Below are positions 38,520 through 47,032 of a DNA stretch of 64,000 nt, piece after piece. The first letter of the stretch is position 1. Each line of letters begins with the position of its first letter. This DNA comes from Verrucomicrobiaceae bacterium (GTDB lineage: Bacteria > Verrucomicrobiota > Verrucomicrobiia > Verrucomicrobiales > Verrucomicrobiaceae). The notes beneath the pieces were generated by a model. That model worked only from the letters and a program-made list of their open reading frames with translations, ran no database searches and was not told the DNA's origin. The position numbers and the translations under genes were made by a program. The stretch covers positions 434,001 to 498,000 of the forward strand of contig JAIXSY010000055.1 in NCBI GenBank assembly GCA_027484445.1, read 5' to 3'.

Positions 38520-39614
38520 TCATGCACGCCTAGCCTCACTTACAGTTCCACCACGGACAAAGATAGCGTGAATGGTTTTGGTTTCACGATCAGCGGTGCC
38601 TTTCGCGAGATCTGAGACCCACCGAGTGACCCTACGGATATGCGGCTCACCATCCCACTCGACGTGAGAGATCGCAGGTTTCAGTTGATGAAACACGGGG
38701 TCAAAACTCAAACAAACGAGCGATACATCTTTGGGCACACTCAAGCCACGCTGCGACAAAAAAAGCAGAGCGGCCACCGCCACTGCAGGTTCAAACACCA
38801 GCAGGGCCGTGGGCGGTGTGGCTTGAAAAAGGGATTTCAGCAGCACCTGGATGCCCTCAGGCGTCTCTTCCCATTCGGGCAGATTGTAGCTGGAGGCGTG
38901 GAGCTGATGCGCCGACATGGCTTCAATGAAAACACGAGCTGCAGGATGAAGATCCGGTTCACGCCAGAAGCGCGGGCAGATGAGCACGATGCGGCGATGA
39001 TTCAGCCGGACCAGCAACTGCATCACCTCCAGCAGGGCTTGGCTATTGTCGCTGCGAGTGCAGGCCACCGGCACATTTTGGGAATGCCCACCAATGGCGA
39101 TGACAGGAATTTGTTTTTTGACGAACCACTCCAGCATCTTTTGGGAAGCAGCGTAGGCCACCCAGGCATCTGCTGGGCTCTCCCGCACCAGACGGGACAG
39201 ACGCCTTGGATCATCAGCCAGCTCTTCTGATGACTGAGAAGCGATGAAGCACTCATGCCCGGAATGCTCAATGGAGATCAAAAGTTCGAGAAGAAGTTCT
39301 CGGGACACGGCACTGCCTGCTCCCCGCCGATGCGGCTGCAAAAGCCCAACGCGCAGCGAACGGCGCACCGCACTGGATGACTTTTTTCCGCGCGCAGTGA
39401 GCCGCCTGCCCTGCCCTGCACCGCAAGGCGCGGACAGCAGCCCCTCCGCTTCCAGCAGTTTCAGAGCAGCACGAACCGTGTCGTGAGACACATCCAAATC
39501 TGAGGCTAGTTTGCGGACACCTGGCAGGCACTCATCCCAGCGCCCCTCTTGAAGCCCTTGCCGAACATGCGCCGCCGTCAATTCGATGATGCTGGGTCGA
39601 GATAGCTTGTGCAT
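38520..39614 (-). CDS. GntR-type regulator with LacI-like ligand-binding domain
   Basis: A 364-aa regulator. An N-terminal GntR winged helix (about residues 1-75) shows the typical LPGVRKLASDLDVSHDTVRAALKLLEAEGLL. A periplasmic-binding-protein-like domain of the LacI/GalR type follows (about 85-364). It contains DAWVAYAASQKMLEWFVKKQIPVIAIG, LNHRRIVLICP and ALLVFEPAVAVAALLFLSQRGLSVPKDVSLVCL. The architecture suits a sugar-responsive repressor. The gene is divergent from the surface-protein gene at 39707, which it may control. The ATG at 39614 is chosen over 39698. Confidence 0.88.
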   Translation of the reverse strand: MHKLSRPSIIELTAAHVRQGLQEGRWDECLPGVRKLASDLDVSHDTVRAALKLLEAEGLLSAPCGAGQGRRLTARGKKSSSAVRRSLRVGLLQPHRRGAGSAVSRELLLELLISIEHSGHECFIASQSSEELADDPRRLSRLVRESPADAWVAYAASQKMLEWFVKKQIPVIAIGGHSQNVPVACTRSDNSQALLEVMQLLVRLNHRRIVLICPRFWREPDLHPAARVFIEAMSAHQLHASSYNLPEWEETPEGIQVLLKSLFQATPPTALLVFEPAVAVAALLFLSQRGLSVPKDVSLVCLSFDPVFHQLKPAISHVEWDGEPHIRRVTRWVSDLAKGTADRETKTIHAIFVRGGTVSEARRA

Positions 39615-39706
39615 GTCCCATGGGTCGAACTTTTCGACCCATTCGTCAATCGGTTCGATGAGGCAAATGGCACAAGCATCGCTTTCAATCCCGGGCACCC
39701 AAGCCC

Positions 39707-42700
39707 ATGAAACATTCTTTTCGTCTCCTCTGCCGCTCCCTCAGTTTTGTGGTTCTCCTCATGCCCCTTCGTCCAGCACCCTGCCTCGCAGACACGGGCA
39801 CTTGGATAGATACCACGACAGGACCGAACCTTTGGAGCAATTCGGCCATGTGGAGTGGTGGCACCATTGCGGATGGGGCAGGTTTTAACGCCAACTTCAC
39901 CAGCAACATCACGGTGAACACCACCGTGACGCTTGACAGCAACCGCAATATTTCGAATCTGAATTTTAGCGATAACGGCACGAGTGGTTCCGCCTGGATT
40001 CTGAACTCAAGTGGAGGCTCCATTCTCACCCTGGGAGATGGCACCACCGTCGGCACATCCACCATCGACACGCTCACACAGGCAAACATCACGGCCATCC
40101 TCGCCGGGGCGAATTCGCTTACCAAAACCGGCGCGGGCACTCTGCAACTCGGCGCCCTGAACACCTACTCCGGCGGCACCATCGTGAATGGTGGCATCCT
40201 TGATCTAACCAATGGCGGAACGACGGGTGCCATTCGCGGCACGTTAGCGGTCAATGCAGGTGCCACGGTGCGTGTCAGCATCGCCAACGGCCTGGGCACC
40301 TCTCAAAACGTGAGAGTGACAAATGTAAATTTGAATGGTGGCACGTTGGACATTCAAAATACAGGAAGCAACTCCATCACCGCATCCACCATCACCATGA
40401 CGGGAGGGGTGATCACGGGGATGTCAGGCAGCAAATTTGATCTCAGGTACAACAATGCTGGTTCATTCACCAGCGTCACCACGCTGTCATCGGCCACGAC
40501 TTCGGTCATTAACGTGACCGATCTAGGCATGCCCAACAACGACACCACCTTCACCACCGCGGCAGGCACCACGCCCACGGGTGTCGATCTCCACATCAGT
40601 TCCAACATCGTCAACAGAGCTGGCACGACCTCAAGCGCTGGCAGCGGCACCAGCAGCCTGATCAAGGCGGGTGCTGGCACCATGCTGCTTTCAGGAGCCA
40701 ATACCTACACTGGCATCACGACACTCAACGCCAACGGCGGAATACTGCGCTTTGCCACGCAGACCTCACTTTACAACAACGTGAGCGCGAACTGGACTGC
40801 GGCGAATCTGATCGTGAACACGGGATCAACCCTCGCCTTCAACGTCGGCGGCGCGGGAGAATTCACAGCAAATGACATCACCACTCTGCTGACCAACATC
40901 AATGGTGCCGTGAACAACAACGGCCTGCGCGCGGGATCGAGCATTGGTTTTGACACGACCAACGCTGCTGGCGGTGTCTTCACCCTCAGCAATGTCATTG
41001 CGAATACAACGGGCACAGGCGGGGGCACGGTAGGGCTGGTGAAGCTAGGCAGCGGCACGCTCCAACTCACAGGAGTGAATACCTACACGGGCACCACCGT
41101 GGTAAATGGCGGCACGTTGGATCTTGCGGTGGGGGGAGGTGCCGGGGCAATACGCTCCGCATTAACGGTGAACAGCGGTGCCATCGTGCGAGTAAGCGTG
41201 GCTGATGGCTTGGGCACCACATCTGGCACGCGTTTAAGCTCGACGATCTTGAATGGCGGCACACTGGACATTCAAAACACCGGCAACAACTCAATCACCA
41301 GCACCTCTATCACCATGACAGGTGCCACCATCACCGGCATGGCAGGCAGCAGGCTCGATTTGCGGAACATCGGTGCTGGTCAGGCCTCTGTGAACACTCT
41401 CGCCTCGTCCAACACATCCACCATCAGCGTGCCGACGCTGGGCTTCGTCAGCAGCAATGCACCGACTTTTACTGTGGCTGCAGGGACCACTACCTCAGGC
41501 ATTGATCTTTTGATCACTTCTGTCATCGCCGGCGGTGCGAGCAATCCTTTGACCAAGGCGGGTGCAGGCACAATGCGCCTTTCCGCAGCGAACACTTTCA
41601 CGGGCGACACCAATGCCAATGCAGGCACGCTGAACCTCGCCAATCAGAACGCCCTTCAATCGAGCACGGTCAATCTCAACGGTGGATCTGTGATCTTTGA
41701 CAGCAGTGTCACCGGCAACGCCTTCACCTTCGGCGGACTGGCTGGCACAGGAAATCTATCACTCGCCAACAATGCCGGAAGTCCTGCTGCTGTCGTGCTC
41801 ACCGTGGGAGGCAACAACGCCAACACGACTTACTCAGGAAACCTGTCTGGTGCAGGTGGCCTCACCAAACAAGGCACAGGGGTTCTCACCCTGACCGGGA
41901 ACAACACGAACACCGGCAACATGAACCTGAACGCGGGAACGCTGCGGGTGAATTCGGACGCTGCTTTGGGCAGCAATACCATCTTCACGGCAAATGGAAC
42001 TGCCAGCGGCACCGTCTTTGCGGCGATTGATGCGACGCCCATCACCTTCACCAAGAATGTGAACATGCATGCAGGCACTGGCGGCATTAGGTTTGGCGAC
42101 AGCGTGGGCACAGGGGATCTCACCTTTACAGGCAACCTAAGTCGAACCTCTGGCAACTCGAGCCGTGAGGTAAATGTGTTTGGAAGCACCATCGTCACAT
42201 TCAACGGCAACCTACTCAGCCCAGGCTCCAATGCGACCACTCCCTTCACCAAGAGCGGCAGCGGCACGCTCGTCATTCAAGGCACGGGCAGTCTTACCGA
42301 TGTAGGCTACTCGATTGTCAATATCACCGGTGGCACGATGGCCGTGACACGTTTGGCGGATCTTGGTGTGGCATCATCGCTGGGTCGCGCAGCCAATGCG
42401 ACAACAGGAGCCGTGAGCATCGTGCTGGATGGAGGCACACTAGCCTACATCGACGGTGGAGCTGCTGCCTCTAGCACCAACCGTATGCTTCAAATCGGGC
42501 GCACGACCGCAGGCGGCACAGGCACCCTTTTGAACAACGCGACCAACGCCTCCGAAACCGTGACTTTCTCACACGCCGGAGCCATCGCCTACGGCACGGT
42601 GGATCAGACACGGTCGCTCATCCTCGGAGGCAGCAACACCGGGGCGAACACACTCGCTTCCATCGTGAACAACAACGGCACAGGCCAGGTGTCAGTGACC

Positions 42701-43405
42701 AAGCAAGACGCTGGCCGCTGGGTCTTGAGCGGAGCCAACACCTACTCTGGCACGACCACGGTGAGTGGTGGCACGCTCAGCATCGCCAGCACTGGCCGCA
42801 CTGGCACAGGCGCTGTCAGCGTGCAGACTGGCAGCACCATCCTCGGCACTGGCTTGGTCCAAGGCATCAGTTTCACCGCGGCCAGTGGCAGCACGGTCCA
42901 TGCGGGCAATGGCATCGCTCAGGCCGACTACGGCACCCTCAGCTTCATCCCCAACTCTGGCAGCGGCAGCTTCGATTTCCAAAGCGGTAGCACCACCATT
43001 CTCGGCATCAATCCCGGTGGCGTGGGCGATGGCGATCTATTGAGCTTCAACGGCCTCTCCGCAGGCACCCTGCTCTTCAATGGCAACCTCACGGTCAGCG
43101 CAGCAGGTTACCTCCCCAGCACGGAGGAAATCTTCAACCTCCTGGACTGGACCAACCTGACCACAACCAACTTTGACAGCCGCTACTCCGCCAGCTCCTA
43201 CAGTGGCCTCATCCTAGGCAATGGCGATGACAACCTCGGCTTCGACCTACCTGACATCAGCAGCAGCGGCTTCGGCTGGGACATCAGCCAGTTTGTCTTG
43301 AATGGCACCATCGGCGTCGTCGCCGTGCCCGAGCCCGGACGCGCCCTGCTGCTCGGCTTAGGCATTGCCACCCTGCTGCTGCGCCGGAGACGCGCCTCAC
43401 TTTAG
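39707..43405 (+). CDS. Large beta-strand-repeat surface protein with PEP-CTERM tag
   Basis: A 1232-aa exported protein with a signal peptide (about residues 1-29). It consists mainly of autotransporter-associated beta-strand repeats, each with a pattern such as TKTGAGTLQLGALNTYSGGT or LSGANTYSGTTTVSGGTL. A module of about 170 residues occurs twice (residues about 137-305 and 443-610), with near-identical cores such as LNGGTLDIQNTG. The C-terminus (1207-1232) is a PEP-CTERM tag: VPEPG, a hydrophobic helix, RRRR. There is no autotransporter barrel domain, so surface display should depend on exosortase. It probably forms a long beta-helix used for adhesion or in the outer layer. Confidence 0.88.
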   Translation: MKHSFRLLCRSLSFVVLLMPLRPAPCLADTGTWIDTTTGPNLWSNSAMWSGGTIADGAGFNANFTSNITVNTTVTLDSNRNISNLNFSDNGTSGSAWILNSSGGSILTLGDGTTVGTSTIDTLTQANITAILAGANSLTKTGAGTLQLGALNTYSGGTIVNGGILDLTNGGTTGAIRGTLAVNAGATVRVSIANGLGTSQNVRVTNVNLNGGTLDIQNTGSNSITASTITMTGGVITGMSGSKFDLRYNNAGSFTSVTTLSSATTSVINVTDLGMPNNDTTFTTAAGTTPTGVDLHISSNIVNRAGTTSSAGSGTSSLIKAGAGTMLLSGANTYTGITTLNANGGILRFATQTSLYNNVSANWTAANLIVNTGSTLAFNVGGAGEFTANDITTLLTNINGAVNNNGLRAGSSIGFDTTNAAGGVFTLSNVIANTTGTGGGTVGLVKLGSGTLQLTGVNTYTGTTVVNGGTLDLAVGGGAGAIRSALTVNSGAIVRVSVADGLGTTSGTRLSSTILNGGTLDIQNTGNNSITSTSITMTGATITGMAGSRLDLRNIGAGQASVNTLASSNTSTISVPTLGFVSSNAPTFTVAAGTTTSGIDLLITSVIAGGASNPLTKAGAGTMRLSAANTFTGDTNANAGTLNLANQNALQSSTVNLNGGSVIFDSSVTGNAFTFGGLAGTGNLSLANNAGSPAAVVLTVGGNNANTTYSGNLSGAGGLTKQGTGVLTLTGNNTNTGNMNLNAGTLRVNSDAALGSNTIFTANGTASGTVFAAIDATPITFTKNVNMHAGTGGIRFGDSVGTGDLTFTGNLSRTSGNSSREVNVFGSTIVTFNGNLLSPGSNATTPFTKSGSGTLVIQGTGSLTDVGYSIVNITGGTMAVTRLADLGVASSLGRAANATTGAVSIVLDGGTLAYIDGGAAASSTNRMLQIGRTTAGGTGTLLNNATNASETVTFSHAGAIAYGTVDQTRSLILGGSNTGANTLASIVNNNGTGQVSVTKQDAGRWVLSGANTYSGTTTVSGGTLSIASTGRTGTGAVSVQTGSTILGTGLVQGISFTAASGSTVHAGNGIAQADYGTLSFIPNSGSGSFDFQSGSTTILGINPGGVGDGDLLSFNGLSAGTLLFNGNLTVSAAGYLPSTEEIFNLLDWTNLTTTNFDSRYSASSYSGLILGNGDDNLGFDLPDISSSGFGWDISQFVLNGTIGVVAVPEPGRALLLGLGIATLLLRRRRASL

Positions 43406-43528
43406 ATCAAACCTTGGACAGCACTGAATCCCAAGCGGCACCTTCCCACCTCTGCGTCTCCTTCGGCCAACGGCCCGTTCCACCTCGGCTTGCAGCATCG
43501 TCCAAGGCCTCCCAACAGATCAAGCCCT

Positions 43529-43564
43529 GAAGAGTCCCCCCACTGCCCCTGAGGCTCTTCTTTT
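43529..43564 (+). terminator. Possible terminator after the beta-repeat surface protein
   Basis: GAAGAG (43529-43534) pairs with CTCTTC (43555-43560), followed by TTTT at 43561-43564. The loop is long (20 bases) but contains C/G runs. Confidence 0.45.
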
Positions 43565-43582
43565 CTCGGTCCCCCATCTCAG

Positions 43583-43708
43583 CATTCGACAGACGGAGCC
43601 ACTGAAACCCTCAGCGTAATCCTCACCCTCACCGGCAACCAAGTGAAAGACACCTTCCCTGCTGGAGATACGCGGAAATTCGTCCGTTTGAAGGTGCTGG
43701 GGCCGTGA
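43583..43708 (+). pseudogene. C-terminal remnant of a lost coding sequence
   Basis: A frame ending in TGA at 43706-43708 reads as a plausible beta-strand protein end: ATETLSVILTLTGNQVKDTF then PAGDTRKFVRLKVLGP. Tails such as KFxRLKVxGP close many secreted Verrucomicrobia proteins. The frame has no start and no upstream continuation, so I read it as debris of a deleted gene. The basis is pattern recognition, not alignment. Confidence 0.45.
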
Positions 43709-43713
43709 GTGAG

Positions 43714-43731
43714 GCAGACACTCCTGTCTGC
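43714..43731. repeat. Short perfect inverted repeat (GCAGACA/TGTCTGC)
   Basis: GCAGACA (43714-43720) and TGTCTGC (43725-43731) flank the 4-base centre CTCC. It lies between the gene remnant and the 3' end of the nuclease gene. There is no T-run, so it resembles a small palindromic repeat more than a terminator. Confidence 0.5.
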
Positions 43732-43742
43732 TTGCTTTCTCA

Positions 43743-45128
43743 TTACTTCATGGCCTTCAGCAGCTCCCGCAGGCTCAGCACCCGAGGATCTGCCAACCGA
43801 CGGTCTGAAAGTGGCACATCGCGGTAGCTTCGGCGTGCTTCGAAAGCCTTCAGCACTCTCACGATCTCTTTCCCATTCCACTCACAATCTGCGCAGGCTT
43901 CATCAGCAGCTACTTCAAAGACGGCGTAAATCTCACCCTTGGCACGGCCTGGATAGTCGCGGGCTTTCAAATCATCAGCCGTGTAGACCTTGTAGCTGGG
44001 AGTCTTGAGTTTGAAGAGGCCTGGAGCCACCACGTAATCATGGGAGCGCAGCAGCACATGAACCGCCGACGACATTTCTGGCGGAATATGCCACGTGCCA
44101 TCGCGCTTACCGAGCCTCACGTTGGCAATCTCATGCTTCAGAGTCCACGCGAGCTGCTCCGGTGAATCATACCACGCCACCACCACATGATGTTCAGCGG
44201 GCGGCAGTGCTCGGCCCGTGTCGCTCATCCCATCGCGCTCAGCTAGCATCAGGCCGCCATAGGGCACTGGATCTTCGCGCAGCGTGTAGGACTCCGCTGC
44301 GTGGAAGCTCGCGCGTTCGCGAGCAGTTGTCCGGTTGGAGAGATGCTCAATCACTTCATCCAAGAAAGCCTTCAAAGCCTCCATGCCATCCGCAGAGCCA
44401 TCACTGCGCGGACGGATGGCAAAGGCTCCCAGCCCTGGCAGCACTTCATGGAAGCCGTCGAACTCCACAAACTTCTTCCCATCACCTGCCATGCCTGGAT
44501 ACAGCACATACGCGCCAGCCGAGCGACGGATGGCATCGCGGTAGGCGTGCATCTTCAGCAGGTCCGCATACTTCGCCGCTGTGGGCGCTGACTTCTCGGC
44601 TTCGGCACGGTCTTGGATCGGTTCGTCGTCCTCTTCCGTGCCAAACATCGCCTCCACATTCTCCACGCGATACTTCGCGTCGAAATGGACATGAACCAGC
44701 GCGTCGCAGGCTTCTGCTTCATCTTTGGTGAACTCCGCAGGCCAGATCGTGATGGTGTAGTCCGGCTGCACGCCCCGCGTCCAGCTTCCGCCTTTCTGGT
44801 GGTTCTTGTTGCGGGCGAATTTCTTGTTGAAGTGAAACTCCGCCTTCAGCGGGCGCTTCGCCTTGGCTGACCACGCACCGCCGATCGGGGATTGCAGCTC
44901 GATTCCGCGTTGCAGCTTCAGGCGTGGCAATCCCGCATCCTTTTCCACCAGCACCGAATGCAGCGGAGCCGTGCAGTCGAATTTGCTGCGGAACAGCGCC
45001 TCCAGTTGGAAGAACAGCCAATACTCGTAAAGCGTCGCCACATTCCGGGCTCCACCCTGCCAGACCTCCCGGCCTCCGTCCCAGGCCAGTTGTGCGCCTA
45101 CATGGAATTGCAACCAGATATGCAACAT
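43743..45128 (-). pseudogene. PD-(D/E)XK nuclease half of an amber-split DUF2357 restriction-type gene
   Basis: 461 codons follow an in-frame TAG. The sequence begins MLHIWLQFHVGAQLAWDGG then RNVATLYEYWLFFQLEALF, which is the middle of DUF2357/PDDEXK_7 proteins and not a natural N-terminus. The nuclease core is visible as QPDYTITIW and VHVHFDAKYRVENV (PD...D-x-K, about residues 120-155 of this part). Such proteins resemble McrC and usually pair with a McrB-like AAA+ GTPase in modified-DNA restriction. No McrB-like gene is adjacent here. Unless the amber codon is read through, or the part is translated from its internal ATG at 45128, the nuclease is probably inactive. Confidence 0.8.
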
Positions 45129-45134
45129 CTCTTG

Positions 45135-45137
45135 CTA
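45135..45137 (-). other. In-frame amber codon splitting the DUF2357 nuclease gene
   Basis: On the minus strand the codons run AAG GCT GGC TAG CAA GAG ATG in one frame. No base is inserted or lost, and both sides encode conserved family sequence. Confidence 0.85.
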
Positions 45138-45836
45138 GCCAGCCTTGCGTTTCAGCACTGGGCTGCCCAGCGGCAGCAGTTCAGGGCGGGACACATCGGG
45201 GAGAAAGCCACGGCCCAGCAGGGCATCCAGCCGACCACCCAGCCGCGCCACTTCACGGAGCAGCCGCACGTTGTCTGTTTTCACCGCGTCAGCGGCATCC
45301 CGGCCCAGCATCACTGCCACCTCGGCTAGGAAGTCACGGAACTGCACCAGCACCATCTTCACGAAACGGTTCTCCGCCGTGTCCAGAAAGTCCGTCCGCC
45401 GCGTCGCTGCCCGGCTGTCCAGTAGCAGGCCCGCGCACTTCTCTGCGATGTAACTCAGCATCCCGCGATAATGCTCGCGGTAGCCCAACTTGATCAAACG
45501 CACCTTCACCGCTCCGCGGGCCACCACCTCATTCCCACGCATCAGCGTCAGCGGAAGCACCCCGCATTGATCTCCCGGCTCAATCAGCCCACCGCCATCA
45601 CCCGCAGGGCTGGTCGTCACCCCGCGTTCCTCGCATAGCGTCAGTCCGCGCTCGCCTTCGATCTTGTAGAGGTAGCGTCCACGCTCCCGCAGTTGCACTG
45701 GTTCCTCGTTCTGCGCTTCCGCTTCCTCCTCGCTCCATCGGATCAGGTCCGCCGCGTCACCGATGCCGGATTCAGGGCCAGTTCCTCCCCGCCTTTCCGC
45801 GAGGACTTGCCCATTTATCCACCACCAGCCACGCAA
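45135..45836 (-). pseudogene. DUF2357 half of the amber-split nuclease gene
   Basis: 233 codons end at TAG (45135-45137). DUF2357 features are VQLRERGRYLYKIEGERG, VRLIKLGYREHYRGMLSYIAEKCAGLLL, ENRFVKMVLVQFRDFLAEV and LPLGSPVLKRKAG. The family continues directly (VLxRxxGYxExL), and after the stop the same frame reads QEMLHIW, so one Tyr codon has become TAG. The 5' end is also doubtful: the frame has only a TTG start at 45836. A different frame from an ATG near 45867 encodes a credible N-terminus (LMFFSEPVPLAWLVVDKW), suggesting a second lesion. Confidence 0.75.
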
Positions 45837-45899
45837 GCGGCACGGGTTCGGAGAAGAACATCAGCATCCCAAGAGAAAATGGTGAAGGAGTGCTTTGGA

Positions 45900-46955
45900 T
45901 CAGCCCAAGTTCGTCATCTTCTTCAATTCATCCTGCACGCGCTTCTTCAGCTCGGGAGGGCCGATCACCCGTGCCTTGCTGCCCCAGCTCAGCACCCATC
46001 GCGTGATCTCCTCCAGCCCGGCAAGGTCCGCCTGAAACTCAATGATGCTGCCATCCGGTTTGATCTTCCGTATGGCCTGGGTCGGGTGCCACTGGCGTTC
46101 GGCCACTATTCTTGCCGCATAGCCCTCCAGCCGGATGTGCACCTCGTGTTTGCGTTTCTGTTCGCCGGCATAGCTCCATACACCGAAGCCTCCTCCCAGA
46201 TGATCACGGGCATTGAACCCCGCCTGTTGGGTGAACTTCACTTTATGGATTTCGAGGTTGGAGATGCGCTGCAAGGCAAAGGTGCGCATCGCCTCACGAG
46301 CAGGATCAAAGGCGATCAAATACCACCCATGCTCGATCTGGCCAATATGATGCGGACGCACCGAACGCCGCTCAGGCTTGGAGGAAGTGAGCTTGTGATA
46401 ATCAAAACTTACCTCTCGTGAGCTGCGAATGGCATCAAGTAGATCACCGAACAAGGTCACGTCCGCAGCCAGCACTCCCGACGCTTTGACGGAAAAGGCA
46501 TCATCCAGTTCGTGCCATTCAATGGACACCTCGCCAGGACAAGCCTCGGCGATCTTGCTGAAACTCTCTGCCAGCATTCGTTCCAGCCTTGTCCCACGCA
46601 GGGGCTCCAAAGCATGTCGTGCCAGGAAGAGCGCCACCAAGTCGCTGCGGGAGAGGTGCAGCATGGGGAACTCGTTGACCTCCTGCGTGTAGTAGTAGCC
46701 GTGTTTGATCGGATGATATTCCACGGGCAGCCCGAGCTGGTCACGCATGAAGCTGATGTCCCGCTGGATGGTTTTCGGCGTCACCTCGATCTCCTTGGCC
46801 AGCGTCGTGCAGTTTGGATGACGGCCTGCCCGGATGATCTTGTGGATCTCCAGCACCCGCCACATGGCCGGACGGCTGACACCTGACCGAAGCGGTCCAC
46901 CGGGCGTGTGGACCGCTTTGACCCCAGATCGACGGGAGGAGGATGGCTTGGGCAT
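45900..46955 (-). CDS. WYL-domain transcriptional regulator
   Basis: A 351-aa regulator. An N-terminal helix-turn-helix (about residues 30-95: WRVLEIHKIIRAGRHPNCTT, LAKEIEVTPKTIQRDI) is followed by a WYL domain with RRSVRPHHIGQIEHGWYLIAFDP (about 200-222). A C-terminal winged segment ends the protein. WYL proteins bind ligands or nucleic acids and often repress phage-defence operons. The gene lies directly upstream of the split nuclease gene on the same strand and is divergent from the vWA cluster, so it could control either. The ATG at 46955 is preferred over 46991. The first 30 codons contain an unusual perfect hairpin and could be a non-conserved extension. Confidence 0.88.
   Translation of the reverse strand: MPKPSSSRRSGVKAVHTPGGPLRSGVSRPAMWRVLEIHKIIRAGRHPNCTTLAKEIEVTPKTIQRDISFMRDQLGLPVEYHPIKHGYYYTQEVNEFPMLHLSRSDLVALFLARHALEPLRGTRLERMLAESFSKIAEACPGEVSIEWHELDDAFSVKASGVLAADVTLFGDLLDAIRSSREVSFDYHKLTSSKPERRSVRPHHIGQIEHGWYLIAFDPAREAMRTFALQRISNLEIHKVKFTQQAGFNARDHLGGGFGVWSYAGEQKRKHEVHIRLEGYAARIVAERQWHPTQAIRKIKPDGSIIEFQADLAGLEEITRWVLSWGSKARVIGPPELKKRVQDELKKMTNLG
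46890..46918. repeat. Perfect hairpin in the first codons of the WYL gene
   Basis: AAGCGGTCCAC (46890-46900) and GTGGACCGCTT (46908-46918) form a perfect 11-bp stem with a 7-base loop. Its form (strong stem, loop of seven) is like a terminator or attenuator, but it lies inside the frame starting at 46955. Confidence 0.6.
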
Positions 46956-46960
46956 GCCCA
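46949..46960. promoter_or_regulatory. Perfect 12-bp palindrome over the WYL start codon
   Basis: TGGGCATGCCCA is self-complementary and contains the ATG at 46955. The position suits an autoregulatory operator, but no second copy or protein evidence was found. Confidence 0.4.
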
Positions 46961-47032
46961 GCAGATTTAATCCATAAAGTTTGCCTGTCACCCTGCGAAT
47001 GTCCGACCCCCTGTGGAAAACTTCCCACCGTC

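Larger units (their letters stand above)
43406..43742. other. Gene-poor junction before the defence-island region
   Basis: No intact gene. It holds a terminator-like hairpin, a fragment of a decayed reading frame and a short perfect inverted repeat, each listed separately. Confidence 0.6.

Noticed and set aside
40100..42800. Repeated short words resembling a CRISPR array or tandem repeat
   Set aside because: The repeats are degenerate codons for Gly/Thr/Asn-rich beta-strand units within an open frame, with no constant spacer length.
43406..43742. Search for an att site or tRNA at the island border
   Set aside because: No tRNA structure and no long direct repeat matching the right side could be seen. 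The right end of the island is outside the window.
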